A stretch of DNA of 64,000 nt from Luteitalea pratensis (GCF_001618865.1 NZ_CP015136.1:6855001-6919000), one strand, 5' to 3'. Shown: positions 53,499-62,763, counted from the first letter of the stretch. A program made the numbers and translations. Notes: generated by a model from the letters alone, not told the origin.

Positions 53499-54149
53499 CT
53501 AGCGCGGGCTGGTGCGTTCCGCAACTGATGCCGCTCGACGATCGCCTGGCGCGCCCGCTGCCGTCGTCAGCGACTCCGGCAGGGCCATGCCTCCGGTCAG
53601 GAAGATCCGCAGGCCTTCCTCGACCGTCAGGTCGGGGTAGCGCACACGTTCCTGCCTGTAGAGCAGGACATCACCGAGGTAGAGGTGGTTGGTCGGCACG
53701 TAGACGGCGACCCAGGGCTCTGGCACGCCGGTCGCATCGGGCACCGTGAGTTCGCGCGTGAGAAAGCCGAGCACCATGCCCCGCTGCGGCTCGTCCACCA
53801 GCACGACTCGCTTGAACCCGGATGCGTTCTGCGGATTGAACGCCCACACCAGCTGCTTCACCGGCGCGTAGATCGACCGGAACAGGGGCACGAGCAGCAG
53901 GTAATGATCGGCGCGCTGCAGCAGTCGCCTGCCCAGCACGTTGGCCGCGAAGACCCCCACGACGAGAATCCCCGCCGCGGTCACCGCGATGCCCAGCCCG
54001 GGGATCCGACGCCCGAACGCGCGCTCCACCAGCGGCGAGGTCAGCGCATCGGCAAAGCCGAAGATCCAGATGAGGGCGGCCAGGCTCAGCGCGAGCGGCA
54101 CCGTGACGAAGAACCCGGCCACGAAGCGACGCCGCAGGTAGTTCCACAT
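53499..54149 (-). CDS. DUF502 family membrane protein
   Basis: 216 aa with two N-terminal membrane helices (FVAGFFVTVPLALSLAALIWIF and LGIAVTAAGILVVGVFA) and a soluble C-terminal part (VLVDEPQRGMVLGFLTRE, VAVYVPTNHLYLGDVLLY, TGGMALPE), matching DUF502. Function is unknown. It lies downstream of secDF in the same direction with a 91-bp gap, so co-transcription is possible but not certain. Confidence 0.87.
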   Translation of the reverse strand: MWNYLRRRFVAGFFVTVPLALSLAALIWIFGFADALTSPLVERAFGRRIPGLGIAVTAAGILVVGVFAANVLGRRLLQRADHYLLLVPLFRSIYAPVKQLVWAFNPQNASGFKRVVLVDEPQRGMVLGFLTRELTVPDATGVPEPWVAVYVPTNHLYLGDVLLYRQERVRYPDLTVEEGLRIFLTGGMALPESLTTAAGAPGDRRAASVAERTSPR

Positions 54150-54240
54150 GTCAGCGTCCCAGTGCCCGGGTCAGAGCCGCATCATCGGTGTTCGGCGCGG
54201 CGACGGAGCGACGCGGCTGGGAGCATGCCGTCGAAGGAAC

Positions 54241-55218
54241 CTACGCGTTGCGCCGCTCGCGGCGGCGCTGTCGGTCCGCCGCCGTGCGTGCCGGGGCGGC
54301 AGGAGCCGCCGGCGTATTCGCCTCGTTCTTGCTCAATGCGATGGCAATCGCCGACGCGATGAACACGGTCGAGTAGGTGCCGCTGATGATGCCGACGAGC
54401 ATCGTGAAGGCAAACCCTTCGAGCACTTCCCCGCCGAAGATGTACAACGCGAGCACCGACAGGAACGTCGTGCCGGCGGTGATGATCGTCCGGCTCAGGG
54501 TCTGGTTGACCGCGGTGTTGACCTGGTGCTCGAGCGAGGAGCCGCGCATCGTGCGGAAGTTCTCGCGCACACGATCGAAGATGACGATCGTGTCGTTGAC
54601 CGAGTAGCCGGTGATCGTCAGGATCGCGGCGATGATGTTCAGCGAGAGTTCGTAGCCGAAGAACGTGAGCACCGCGAGGGTGACGACCACGTCGTGCAAC
54701 GTCGCGGCGATGGCACCGACGGCAAACGACAGCCGGAACCGGAACGCGATGTACATCGTGATGCCAAAGATGCTCGCCAGGGTCGCGTAGATGCCCTTGC
54801 GCTGCAGGTCCTTGCCAATCACCGGGCCGACGATCTCGGTGCTGATCGTCTCGAACTGGCCGATGTTGGCCTTGCGCACCGCTTCGGTCACCTGCCGCGC
54901 ACCCTGCTCCAGGCTGGTGCCCTGCTCGACTTCCGGTCCCTGCGGCAGGCGCACGAGCACCTCGTGGGCCTGGGCGGCGCCGTACTGCTGCACGACCTTC
55001 TCGCCCGGCAGCACGTCGAGCGCCTTGCGCACCGCCTCCTCCGAGGTCGGTTGCTGGAACTTCAGCACGACGATGGTGCCGCCGGAGAAGTCGATACCGA
55101 GCGGCAGGCCGTGGCGCGCGATCTGCACGAGCCCGAGCAGCACGATCAGCGCCGAGAACGCCAGCGCGTGCCAGCGCCACTTGGTGAAGTTGTAATTGGT
55201 GTTCGAGAACAGGTTCAT
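54241..55218 (-). CDS. secF: Protein translocase subunit SecF
   Basis: 325 aa. SecF hallmarks are GIDFSGGTI in the first periplasmic region, DVVVTLAVLTFFGYELSLNIIAAILTITGYSVNDTIVIFDRVRE (conserved Asp and Arg for proton movement) and six membrane helices. With SecD it uses proton-motive force to pull proteins through SecYEG. It follows secD after 7 bp. Confidence 0.96.
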   Translation of the reverse strand: MNLFSNTNYNFTKWRWHALAFSALIVLLGLVQIARHGLPLGIDFSGGTIVVLKFQQPTSEEAVRKALDVLPGEKVVQQYGAAQAHEVLVRLPQGPEVEQGTSLEQGARQVTEAVRKANIGQFETISTEIVGPVIGKDLQRKGIYATLASIFGITMYIAFRFRLSFAVGAIAATLHDVVVTLAVLTFFGYELSLNIIAAILTITGYSVNDTIVIFDRVRENFRTMRGSSLEHQVNTAVNQTLSRTIITAGTTFLSVLALYIFGGEVLEGFAFTMLVGIISGTYSTVFIASAIAIALSKNEANTPAAPAAPARTAADRQRRRERRNA

Positions 55219-55225
55219 GGCGGCC

Positions 55226-56782
55226 TCAGATGCTCAGCTTCGCGGCCTGCGGGCGACGCGAGAGGATGAGTTCGAACAGCGTCCGCGACACGAACACCGC
55301 AGTGAATACGTTGGACAGCAACCCGAAGAACAGCGTCGTCGCGAACCCGCGGATCGGACCGGTGCCGAACTGGAACAGGAAGGCGGCCGAGATCAGCGAG
55401 GCGACGTGGGTATCGAGAATGGTGAGGAACACGCGGTCGAAACCGGACGCGACGGCCGCCCGCGCCGACTTGCCGGCGCCGATCTCCTCCTTGATGCGCT
55501 CGAAGATCAGCACGTTCGAGTCCACGCCCATGCCGATCGTGAGGATGAAGCCGGCAATGCCCGGCAGCGTCATCACGGCGCCGATGTAGGCCATGAAGCC
55601 GAGCAGGATCAGCAGGTTCAGCGACACCGAGACCAGGGCGTTCAAGCCGGTGAGCTTGTAGTACCCGAACATGAACAGCGTCACCAGCCCGAGGCCGATG
55701 ACCGACGCCATCACGCCGGCGCGAATCGAGTCGGCGCCGAGCGAGGGGCCGACCGTGCGCTCCTCCAGGTAGGTGAGGCTCGCCGGCAGCGCCCCGGACC
55801 GGAGCGTGAGCGAGAGGTCCTGCACTTCCTGTTGCGTGAACGACCCCGAGATGCGGCCTTCGTCGTAGATGCGCCCCTCGATCGTCGGCGCGCTGTGGAT
55901 CCGGCCGTCGAGGATGATCGCGAGCTGCTTGCCGATGTTCTCGCTGGTCAGCTTGCTGAACTTGTCGGCACCTTGCTGGTTGAGCGAGAAGCTCACGGCG
56001 GGCTGGTTGTTCTCGTCGAGCGAGGGCTTGGCGTTGCGCAGGTCACGGCCGGTGATGCCCGCGACACGCTTGACGAGGTAATACACGGGACCCGTGCCAC
56101 CCGCTTCGGCCGCGCCGGGTACGACCTCGAGGTCGGGCGGTAACTGCCCGCCGCGCGCCGCGAGCAGCGCCTCCTGGGTCGGCGCCGGGCCGTCCTGCAC
56201 GATCTTCAGTTCGAGCAGCGCCGTGGAGCGGATGATTTCCTTGGCACGCGCCACGTCGGTCACACCGGGCATCTGCACCAGGATCTGATCGCCTTCCCCG
56301 TGCGGCGCGACGATCGGCTCGGCGACGCCGAGTTCGTTGACGCGTCGTTCGATGGTCTGCAGCGCCTGCGCCACCGCCTCCTGCCGAAGGCGATTCACCT
56401 GCGTGGCCTTCAGCGTGAAGGTGTAGGCCCCGCCGGCCGCAGACGATCGGTCGAACACCTGCCCGACCCACTCCCCTGCCACGCGGCGGAAGTCGGCGTC
56501 ACGATCGGCCGGCACGCCCTCCACGCGGAACGAGCGGACGTCCTGTGGCGCGATGGCGCCCACCGATACGCTCTGCCGCGACAGTTCGTCACGGAGGCGC
56601 TCGGCAGTCGTCTCCGTCTCGAGCTTCAGCGCATCGTCGGTCTGGACGCGGAGCACGAGATGAACGCCACCCTTGAGGTCGAGCCCGAGCTTGACCTTGT
56701 CCTTGGGTGGGTAGAAGGCCACGACGGCCAGCGCGACCACCACGAGGATGGCGATCACTTTCCAGCGAAGGTTGCTTGTCAT
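55226..56782 (-). CDS. secD: Protein translocase subunit SecD
   Basis: 518 aa. An N-terminal helix and GLDLKGGVHLVLRV are followed by a large periplasmic domain (P1) and a C-terminal membrane block with GFILTIGMGVDSNVLIFERIKEE. The length fits bacterial SecD. It lies between yajC (6 bp upstream) and secF in the conserved yajC-secD-secF order. Confidence 0.96.
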   Translation of the reverse strand: MTSNLRWKVIAILVVVALAVVAFYPPKDKVKLGLDLKGGVHLVLRVQTDDALKLETETTAERLRDELSRQSVSVGAIAPQDVRSFRVEGVPADRDADFRRVAGEWVGQVFDRSSAAGGAYTFTLKATQVNRLRQEAVAQALQTIERRVNELGVAEPIVAPHGEGDQILVQMPGVTDVARAKEIIRSTALLELKIVQDGPAPTQEALLAARGGQLPPDLEVVPGAAEAGGTGPVYYLVKRVAGITGRDLRNAKPSLDENNQPAVSFSLNQQGADKFSKLTSENIGKQLAIILDGRIHSAPTIEGRIYDEGRISGSFTQQEVQDLSLTLRSGALPASLTYLEERTVGPSLGADSIRAGVMASVIGLGLVTLFMFGYYKLTGLNALVSVSLNLLILLGFMAYIGAVMTLPGIAGFILTIGMGVDSNVLIFERIKEEIGAGKSARAAVASGFDRVFLTILDTHVASLISAAFLFQFGTGPIRGFATTLFFGLLSNVFTAVFVSRTLFELILSRRPQAAKLSI

Positions 56783-56788
56783 GAGGAA

Positions 56789-57145
56789 TTACGAGGCGCC
56801 CTGGTCGGGCACGACGACGGGGTCCTGCCCCTGGATGCCGCCAACGGCAGCACGGGCCACGTCGATGCGGACCTGAGGCGCGATCTGGAGCTGCACGTGC
56901 CGCTCGGCGAGTCGGGTGATGGTGCCGTAGATACCGCCGGTGGTGACGACCTTGTCACCGACCTTCAAGCTGTCCTGGAACTCGGTCACCTTCTGCTGCC
57001 GCTTCTTCATCGGCATCAGGACCATGACGTAGAAGATGCCGAGAATGATGACGAATGGCAGCAACGACAGCCAGGGGCTGGCGTTTTGATCGGCCGGAGC
57101 CGACAGCGCGACGAGCGAACGAACCAACACACTCGAGGAGGGCAT
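56789..57145 (-). CDS. yajC: Preprotein translocase subunit YajC
   Basis: 118 aa with one hydrophobic helix (LPFVIILGIFYVMVLMPMKKRQQ) and the cytoplasmic domain with LKVGDKVVTTGGIYGTITRL. Its ATG overlaps the tgt stop by one base (TGATG), so translation is coupled. It accompanies SecDF. Confidence 0.95.
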   Translation of the reverse strand: MPSSSVLVRSLVALSAPADQNASPWLSLLPFVIILGIFYVMVLMPMKKRQQKVTEFQDSLKVGDKVVTTGGIYGTITRLAERHVQLQIAPQVRIDVARAAVGGIQGQDPVVVPDQGAS

Positions 57146-58308
57146 CAGGAACTCGGGGATGTCCGGGAGAAGCGGCGGTGGAAATCCTGTCGGAACTGCG
57201 CGAACAACCCGAAACCGATAGCCTGTCGGATCCGCCTGAGGGTGTCAAGGTAAAAGACGAGATTGTGGACGCTTGCGAGCGTCCCCGCGTTCATCTCCTT
57301 GTTGTGGAACAGATGCCGCAAGTAGGCCCTGGAATGACGACGGCAGGTGTCGCACGGACACTGCTCGTCGATCGGCCGGTCGTCGCGGGCAAAGCGGGCA
57401 TTGCGCAGGTTGATCGGGCCGTCGGGGGTGAACACCTGGCCGTTGCGGGCGTTGCGGGTGGGCAGCACGCAATCGAACATGTCGATGCCCCGGGCGACGC
57501 ACTCGACGAGGTCGTCTGGCATGCCGGTGCCCATCAGGTAGCGTGGCCTGTCGTCCGGTAGGAAGGGCGTCGTGTCCCCCACGACTTCGTACATCGTCTC
57601 CACGGACTCGCCGACGCTGAGGCCGCCGATGGCGTACGACTCGAATCCGATCTCGCGCAGCGCCGCGGCGCTCTTCTCGCGCAGGTGGGGGTAGATGCCG
57701 CCCTGGACGATCCCGAACTGGGCCTGCCCTGGGTTGGTGACGGTCACGCCGGCAACCGGGCCCGCCTGCAGTTGCAGGAACCGGTCCCGGGCGCGACGGG
57801 CCCAGCGGAGGGTGAGGTCGAGGGAGGCGGCCGAGGCGGCTTCGCTGGCCGGCGCAGCGAGACACTCATCGAGCACCATCGCGATGTCGGGGCCCAGTTG
57901 CGCCTGGATGTCGACGACCTTCTCTGGCGTCAGGGCGTGCCGCGAGCCGTCGAGGTGCGACTGGAAGCGGGCGCCCTCTTCGGTGATCTTGACAAGCGGA
58001 CCGAGGCTGAAGATCTGGTAGCCGCCGCTGTCGGTGAGGATTGGCCCGGGCCAGCCGATGAAGCGATGCAGTCCGCCCCGTTCGGCGATGAGGTCGTCGC
58101 CGGGACGGAGATACAGGTGATAGGTGTTGGCGAGGACGATGGCTGCGCCGGCCTCCTCGAGAGTGCGTTGGGTGACGCCACGCACGGCTCCGCGGGTGCC
58201 CACCGGCATGAACGCCGGGGTCTCGACGAGACCATGCGGCGTCTGCAGGCAACCGGTGCGCGCCTGCCCGTCCCGGCCCGTCAGCGTGAACGCGAAGGCC
58301 CCGGGCAT
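57145..58308 (-). CDS. tgt: Queuine tRNA-ribosyltransferase
   Basis: 387 aa. The nucleophile/base Asp93 lies in TDSGGYQIFSL, the substrate loop in GIVQGGIYPHLRE, the second catalytic Asp in FDCVLPTRNARNGQVFT, and the zinc site CPCDTC...H in the C-terminal part. It exchanges guanine 34 for preQ1/queuine in GUN-anticodon tRNAs. It heads the tgt-yajC-secD-secF operon, a common arrangement. A TAGTAT box nine bases before the ATG again suggests a short or absent leader. Confidence 0.96.
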   Translation of the reverse strand: MPGAFAFTLTGRDGQARTGCLQTPHGLVETPAFMPVGTRGAVRGVTQRTLEEAGAAIVLANTYHLYLRPGDDLIAERGGLHRFIGWPGPILTDSGGYQIFSLGPLVKITEEGARFQSHLDGSRHALTPEKVVDIQAQLGPDIAMVLDECLAAPASEAASAASLDLTLRWARRARDRFLQLQAGPVAGVTVTNPGQAQFGIVQGGIYPHLREKSAAALREIGFESYAIGGLSVGESVETMYEVVGDTTPFLPDDRPRYLMGTGMPDDLVECVARGIDMFDCVLPTRNARNGQVFTPDGPINLRNARFARDDRPIDEQCPCDTCRRHSRAYLRHLFHNKEMNAGTLASVHNLVFYLDTLRRIRQAIGFGLFAQFRQDFHRRFSRTSPSS

Positions 58309-58367
58309 TCGGCTATACTACGGCATCCATCCGGCCATTCCGGCCGTCTCCTGGACTCCTAAAGACC

Positions 58368-59525
58368 TTGAAGAAACTGCGGGTGGGCGTCATCTACGGT
58401 GGCCGCTCGGGCGAGCACGAAGTCTCGATCGCCTCGGCTGCCGCAGTCATGGCCAACCTCGATCGCGCCCGCTACGAGCCGGTGCCGATCCGCATCGATC
58501 GCGATGGGCGCTGGTCGCTGGCCGACAAGCCGCCAACCGCGGCCTCGGCCTCAGAGGTGATCGAGCAGACGCGCGCGGAGTTGAAGGCGCTGCGGGCCGG
58601 ACGCGAGGTCCACCTGCTGCCCCGTCCGAGCGAAGAGACCATCCTCGCCATCGATCGATCGCATGCGCGGGGTGACGACGAGTCGCGCGCCATCGTGACC
58701 GGGGTCGGCCTGGACGTCATCGTGCCGGTGTTGCATGGGCCACACGGTGAGGACGGCACGGTGCAGGGCCTGCTCGAACTCGCCAACGTGCCGTACGTCG
58801 GCTGTGGCGTGCTCGCCTCCGCCGTCGGCATGGACAAGGCGCTGATGAAGCGCGTCTTCGGCGCGCACGGCTTGCCGCAGTGTGCCTACGCGGTCGTGCT
58901 GCGGCGGCGTGTGCTGGCGGAGCCGGACGTCGTCGCCGGCGAGCTCGAGGCCCGGCTCGGCCTGCCGATGTTCGTCAAGCCCGCCAATCTCGGCTCGAGC
59001 GTCGGCATCTCCAAAGCGCGCACGCGCGAGGAGTTGGTCGAGGCCCTCAAACTCGCGGCCGACTACGATCGCAAGGTCGTGATCGAGGCCGCCGTGCCGA
59101 ACGCGAGGGAGATCGAGGTCGCCGTGCTCGGCAACGACGATCCGATCGCGTCGGTCCCGGGCGAGGTCGTGCCCGCGCGCGAGTTCTACGACTACGAAGC
59201 CAAGTATCTCGACGGCGCGAGCCGTCTCGCGATTCCGGCCGACGTGCCCGACGAGATGGGCGAGCGCCTGCAGGCGCTCGCCGTCGACGCCTTCCGCGCG
59301 ATCGATGGCGCCGGGTTGAGCCGCGTCGACTTCCTGATCGACGGGCAGCGCGGCGACGTGTTCGTCAACGAGATCAACACGATGCCGGGCTTCACCACGA
59401 TCAGCATGTACAGCAAGCTGTGGGCGGCGACCGGCATCACCTACCCCGAACTCGTCGATCGACTCGTGCAGCTCGCGCTCGAGCGGCACGCCGAGAAGCA
59501 GCGGCTGCGCGTCTCGGCTTTCTGA
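58368..59525 (+). CDS. ddl: D-alanine-D-alanine ligase
   Basis: 385 aa from a TTG at 58368; the following residues KKLRVGVIYGGRSGEHEVSIASA match the family N-terminus, which supports this start over the GTG at 58383. ATP-grasp features are EVPGHG-like VLHGPHGEDGTVQGLLEL, FVKPANLGSSVGISKA and the metal-binding INEINTMPGFT. It makes D-Ala-D-Ala for peptidoglycan. It is divergent from tgt. Confidence 0.94.
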   Translation: MKKLRVGVIYGGRSGEHEVSIASAAAVMANLDRARYEPVPIRIDRDGRWSLADKPPTAASASEVIEQTRAELKALRAGREVHLLPRPSEETILAIDRSHARGDDESRAIVTGVGLDVIVPVLHGPHGEDGTVQGLLELANVPYVGCGVLASAVGMDKALMKRVFGAHGLPQCAYAVVLRRRVLAEPDVVAGELEARLGLPMFVKPANLGSSVGISKARTREELVEALKLAADYDRKVVIEAAVPNAREIEVAVLGNDDPIASVPGEVVPAREFYDYEAKYLDGASRLAIPADVPDEMGERLQALAVDAFRAIDGAGLSRVDFLIDGQRGDVFVNEINTMPGFTTISMYSKLWAATGITYPELVDRLVQLALERHAEKQRLRVSAF

Positions 59526-59892
59526 GATCGCGGCGCCGAGCGTCGCGCCCAGGGCCGGGCGACCAAAAAAAATTTCGTTTTCGATTCTAGGTCTGCCCCC
59601 CGAAAAGCCATCAGCGGGCGCTTCGGCGCCCTGCGACACGCCCTGATCGAGCGCTCCCTGCGCTCGCATCCGGCGGCGTCAATTTGGTGCGTTCATCCTT
59701 ACTGGTCAAGACGCGGCCGGGGGCAGGCGACCCGCAAAGACGTGCAGGATTGATCGTCGGCGAGCGCCTGAACCGCGTAAGCAGACGGTTTGATTTGTCA
59801 AGTTTGACAAGACCCGGCATTTGCGCTAGCAGGCTCGTCCTGGGCCAGGGGCGGCGGGTCAAATTTTTTTGACAATCACGCCGTCTTTGTGC
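59526..59892. other. AT-rich intergenic region upstream of the lysine-rich peptide gene
   Basis: No coding frame is credible. The right half is unusually AT-rich, with an A8TTT tract near 59567 and the motifs TTGTCAA and TTGACAA repeated as an inverted pair at about 59797-59812 (TTGTCAAGTTTGACAA), then TTGACAA again at 59869 and 59893. These may be operator sites. Confidence 0.5.
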
Positions 59893-59920
59893 TTGACAAG
59901 GCTATTTTCTCATCCATAAT
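59893..59920 (+). promoter_or_regulatory. Sigma-70 promoter of the first lysine-rich peptide gene
   Basis: TTGACA (59893-59898) and CATAAT (59915-59920) are 16 bp apart in an AT-rich stretch. Predicted transcription starts near 59928, giving a leader of about 85 nt. An alternative TTGACA lies at 59869. Confidence 0.75.
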
Positions 59921-60014
59921 CTACATCTTGTGTGAGGCAGGGTAGCTCAATCCACCTGTAGTGATGGGGCCAATGACGGCTCACGGGGCGAGCACCGCCA
60001 ACCAAGGAGGAAGA

Positions 60015-60095
60015 ATGGCGAAGAAGGCAGCCAAGAAGGCCGCGGCGAAGAAGGCCGCTCCGAAGGCCACGAAGAAGGCCGCGAAGAAGCGGTAG
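60015..60095 (+). CDS. 26-aa Lys/Ala-rich histone-H1-like peptide
   Basis: The ATG at 60015 has AAGGAGG seven bases upstream. The peptide is MAKKAAKKAAAKKAAPKATK followed by KAAKKR; it consists almost only of Lys and Ala with one Pro and one Thr, the composition of the histone-H1 C-terminal tail and bacterial Hc1-like proteins. It should be disordered, strongly basic and able to bind DNA or RNA. A good promoter and ribosome site argue that it is real despite its size. A second similar peptide lies 245 bp downstream. Confidence 0.75.
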   Translation: MAKKAAKKAAAKKAAPKATKKAAKKR

Positions 60096-60339
60096 GTGGT
60101 TTCGCGGCTACGGCGCTTCAACGCCACGCCGCAGCGGGTGCCGCCATGGTGGCGCTCGTCAGTTGGACACGCGGCGGCTGCCAGTCTGGATCGGCGGCCG
60201 CCGGCCATTCTCCGGCCGCAACGAACGGCTGCGCTCATTCGCCACTCACGGGTCGTGAGCGCGAGAGGCAGCGTTGCGAGCGCACGCAATTGCGGCGAGC
60301 GGCCGGCCAAGTACACCGCCTGGAAAGGGGGTATACGCC

Positions 60340-60411
60340 ATGGCCAAGAAAGCAGCAAAGAAGGCCGCCGCGAAGAAGCCGGCAGCAAAGAAGGCAGCCA
60401 AGAAACGGTAA
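60340..60411 (+). CDS. 23-aa Lys/Ala-rich histone-H1-like peptide, second copy
   Basis: The ATG at 60340 has AAAGGGGG about nine bases upstream. The peptide, MAKKAAKKAAAKKPAAKKAA then KKR, is a near copy of the one at 60015 with three residues fewer. The 244-bp gap between them holds no other frame I trust. A strong terminator follows 20 bp later, so the pair probably forms one short transcription unit. Confidence 0.72.
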   Translation: MAKKAAKKAAAKKPAAKKAAKKR

Positions 60412-60432
60412 GCGGTGTCAGATTAGAACCGC

Positions 60433-60461
60433 AAGGGGCGCGGCACCACCGCGCCCCTTTT
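60433..60461 (+). terminator. Terminator after the lysine-rich peptide genes
   Basis: AAGGGGCGCGG pairs with CCGCGCCCCTTTT around CACCA. It closes the short unit of two peptide genes. Confidence 0.88.
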
Positions 60462-60477
60462 GATTTCTATAGAGGTA

Positions 60478-60557
60478 ATGCCGCGATCCCGGAATGCTGG
60501 AATGTCGAAGGCATGAGGTTTCGACATTGCCGCATTCCGGCCTTCCGGCATTTCGCG
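60478..60557. repeat. Octamer-family inverted repeat
   Basis: GGAATGCTGGAATGTCGAA (60491-60509) is matched by TTCGACATTGCCGCATTCC (60520-60538), with further CCGGCATT units on the right. It is the same family as 30416-30570. Confidence 0.78.
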
Positions 60558-60560
60558 CTG

Positions 60561-62711
60561 TCACTGTGGTGGTGGCGTCACCCCGTCCCAGACCCGCACG
60601 CGCGTGATCGTGTCGCCGACTTCGAGCCGGTCGACGACGTCCATGCCCTGTACCACCTGGCCGAACACCGTGTATCGCCCTTCGAGGTGCGGCTGCGGCG
60701 CATGCGTCACGAACCACTGGCTGCCGCCGGTGTCTGGTCCCGACAGCGCCATGCCGACGGTGCCGCGCGCATAGGCGCGATCGCTGAGCTCGTCGCGGAT
60801 GCTGTAGCCGGGCCCGCCACTGCCATCACCGCGGGGATCACCGCCCTGCACGACGAACGCAGGCACCACGCGATGGATCGGCAAGCCGTCGAAGTAACCC
60901 CGGCGCGCCAGGGCGATGAAGTTCTCGACCGTCAAGGGTGCATCGAGCACCGCCAGTTCCACCTGCACCGTGCCCTTGGCCGTGTCGATGTACACCTGCG
61001 GCGAGAACGACGGCGTGATCAGGCGCGGCGCGTCGTACAGGTCGGCCGCCACGGCTGTCGGCGCCGGCCGGATGCGTGACAGCGCGTCGCTGGCCGGGTC
61101 CTGCGACACCAGCCACCGCGCGGCCCGCAACCGCATCGACCAGTCGCGATCGGCGAGCGTTTCTTCCATGGGCGCTCGTGCCGCCGCCGGATCGATGACC
61201 GCCAGCGACTCGAGCGCAGCCCAGCGCGCGTCGTCGCCGGCGTCGGTGCGGGACCGCTGCCACGCGGCGACGAGCGCGTCGCGCATCGTGGTGATCTTCT
61301 GCTCACCGGCAAGCGATGCTGCCGCCGCCCGCACGGGGACGTCCTCGCGAGTGAGTGCCGCCGTCAGGTGCTTCTCGAGGTTGGGCAGCGTCAATTTGTG
61401 CCATGCGCGCAGCGCCGCCGGCAGGACGCGCGCGTCCTTGTCGGCAATCAACTGCTCGAGCATCGGCGTCGCGTTCTCGGGAGAAAGCGTCGTCAGTGCA
61501 TCCGCCATGGCGGCACGCACGCGCCAGTCGTTGTCCGGATCCAGGCCTGACAGCACCGTCGTGAACGAGAGCGCGTCCACGCGCGCCAGCGATCGTAGTG
61601 CCGCGGCGCGCACGAACGGCGATTTCGCCGTGAGTCGATCGATCAGTTCGGGCTCGGCCTCGCGCCCGCCAATCTGCGCCAGCGCGTCGATGATCTCGAG
61701 TTCGAGCCCCTGCGGGACCTCCTTCTGGCGCAACAGCGCGAGCAGTGGCGCGGTGGCCCGGGCGTCGCGAAGCTGCCCGGCAGCCCTGACGGCGACGACA
61801 CGCACCTGCGGGTGGACCTGGCGCGCGACGTCGAGCAGGGGCAGGAGCGTGGGCACGGCGGCAACCGCCTTCCGCTCGCCCAGTCCGCGCAGCGCATAAC
61901 CGGCCGTGTATGGCGACGGTGACGACACCAGTTCGGTCAACGCCGGCACGGCGCGGTCGTCACCCACCCGCGACAGGGCCGCCGCGATCGGCCACCATCC
62001 GCTCCGCGGCCGCCCCTGGGCGTCCAGCACCGCGGTAGCCAGGCCGTCGTAACTGCGCAGGGCGGTCAGCGCGATCAGGCCACGCCGCACGGCCTCGGCC
62101 TCGCCGCTGCCGCGTGGCTCGTCGTCGGGCGGCGGCGTCGCGATCGCACCGCCGTCTACCAGCAACTTCACCATCTGCGCGATCGCGGGCGCGGCCCTGG
62201 CAGCCTTTTCCGTGCCGAGCAACCCGAGAGCATGCGCGGCGCGTCCCTTCACCAGCACGCTCGGGTCACCGAGGGCCGTAATCAGCGGCTCGACGCCGGC
62301 GGCGTCGCCGATCAGGCCCAGCCCGAACGCCACCATCGCACGCACCTCGGCATCGGGATCCTGCAGGCGGCCCGCAAGCGCGGTCCCACCAGAGGCGAGG
62401 CCGACGCGACCAATGGCCAGGGCAGCGCGACGACGGACACGCGCGTCGGTGTCGCCGAGGAGGCTGACCAGATCCATCGCCGGAGGCGGCGGGGGCGCAG
62501 GCACCGGGCGCCCTCGACGATCCACGGCTGGTGGCGGCGCCGGGGCCGGCCGCGACCGTTCGTCCTCGAGCACGCGGTGATCCTCCAGGCGCAGGATGCT
62601 GGCGATTTTGGGTTCGTACGGAGGGGCGACAACCGGGGCTGGCGGCGGCGGCGCCGACGCACAAGCGGTAGCCACCGCCAGTGAGGCGAGGGGCAGCAAG
62701 CGACGCGTCAT
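60561..62711 (-). CDS. Lipoprotein with HEAT repeats fused to a cyclophilin-type peptidyl-prolyl isomerase
   Basis: 716 aa from the ATG at 62711. The lipobox AVATAC places a lipid near residue 18, followed by a Pro-rich linker. HEAT-type repeats run from about 80 to 540 (ARVRRRAALAIGRVG, AEVRAMVAFGLGLIGD, VLVKGRAAHALGLLG and many more). The last 160 residues are a cyclophilin domain (VENFIALARRGYFDGLPIHRVVPAFVVQGGDPRGDG...GSQWFVTHAPQPHLEGRYTVFGQVV). It should act as an envelope chaperone with a large protein-binding scaffold. The combination is seen in some acidobacteria but is not characterised. Confidence 0.9.
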   Translation of the reverse strand: MTRRLLPLASLAVATACASAPPPPAPVVAPPYEPKIASILRLEDHRVLEDERSRPAPAPPPAVDRRGRPVPAPPPPPAMDLVSLLGDTDARVRRRAALAIGRVGLASGGTALAGRLQDPDAEVRAMVAFGLGLIGDAAGVEPLITALGDPSVLVKGRAAHALGLLGTEKAARAAPAIAQMVKLLVDGGAIATPPPDDEPRGSGEAEAVRRGLIALTALRSYDGLATAVLDAQGRPRSGWWPIAAALSRVGDDRAVPALTELVSSPSPYTAGYALRGLGERKAVAAVPTLLPLLDVARQVHPQVRVVAVRAAGQLRDARATAPLLALLRQKEVPQGLELEIIDALAQIGGREAEPELIDRLTAKSPFVRAAALRSLARVDALSFTTVLSGLDPDNDWRVRAAMADALTTLSPENATPMLEQLIADKDARVLPAALRAWHKLTLPNLEKHLTAALTREDVPVRAAAASLAGEQKITTMRDALVAAWQRSRTDAGDDARWAALESLAVIDPAAARAPMEETLADRDWSMRLRAARWLVSQDPASDALSRIRPAPTAVAADLYDAPRLITPSFSPQVYIDTAKGTVQVELAVLDAPLTVENFIALARRGYFDGLPIHRVVPAFVVQGGDPRGDGSGGPGYSIRDELSDRAYARGTVGMALSGPDTGGSQWFVTHAPQPHLEGRYTVFGQVVQGMDVVDRLEVGDTITRVRVWDGVTPPPQ

Positions 62712-62763
62712 CACTCGGGCGCATGCTAGCACGCGCGACTTGCTGCCCTTTGAAGCGCGTCGA

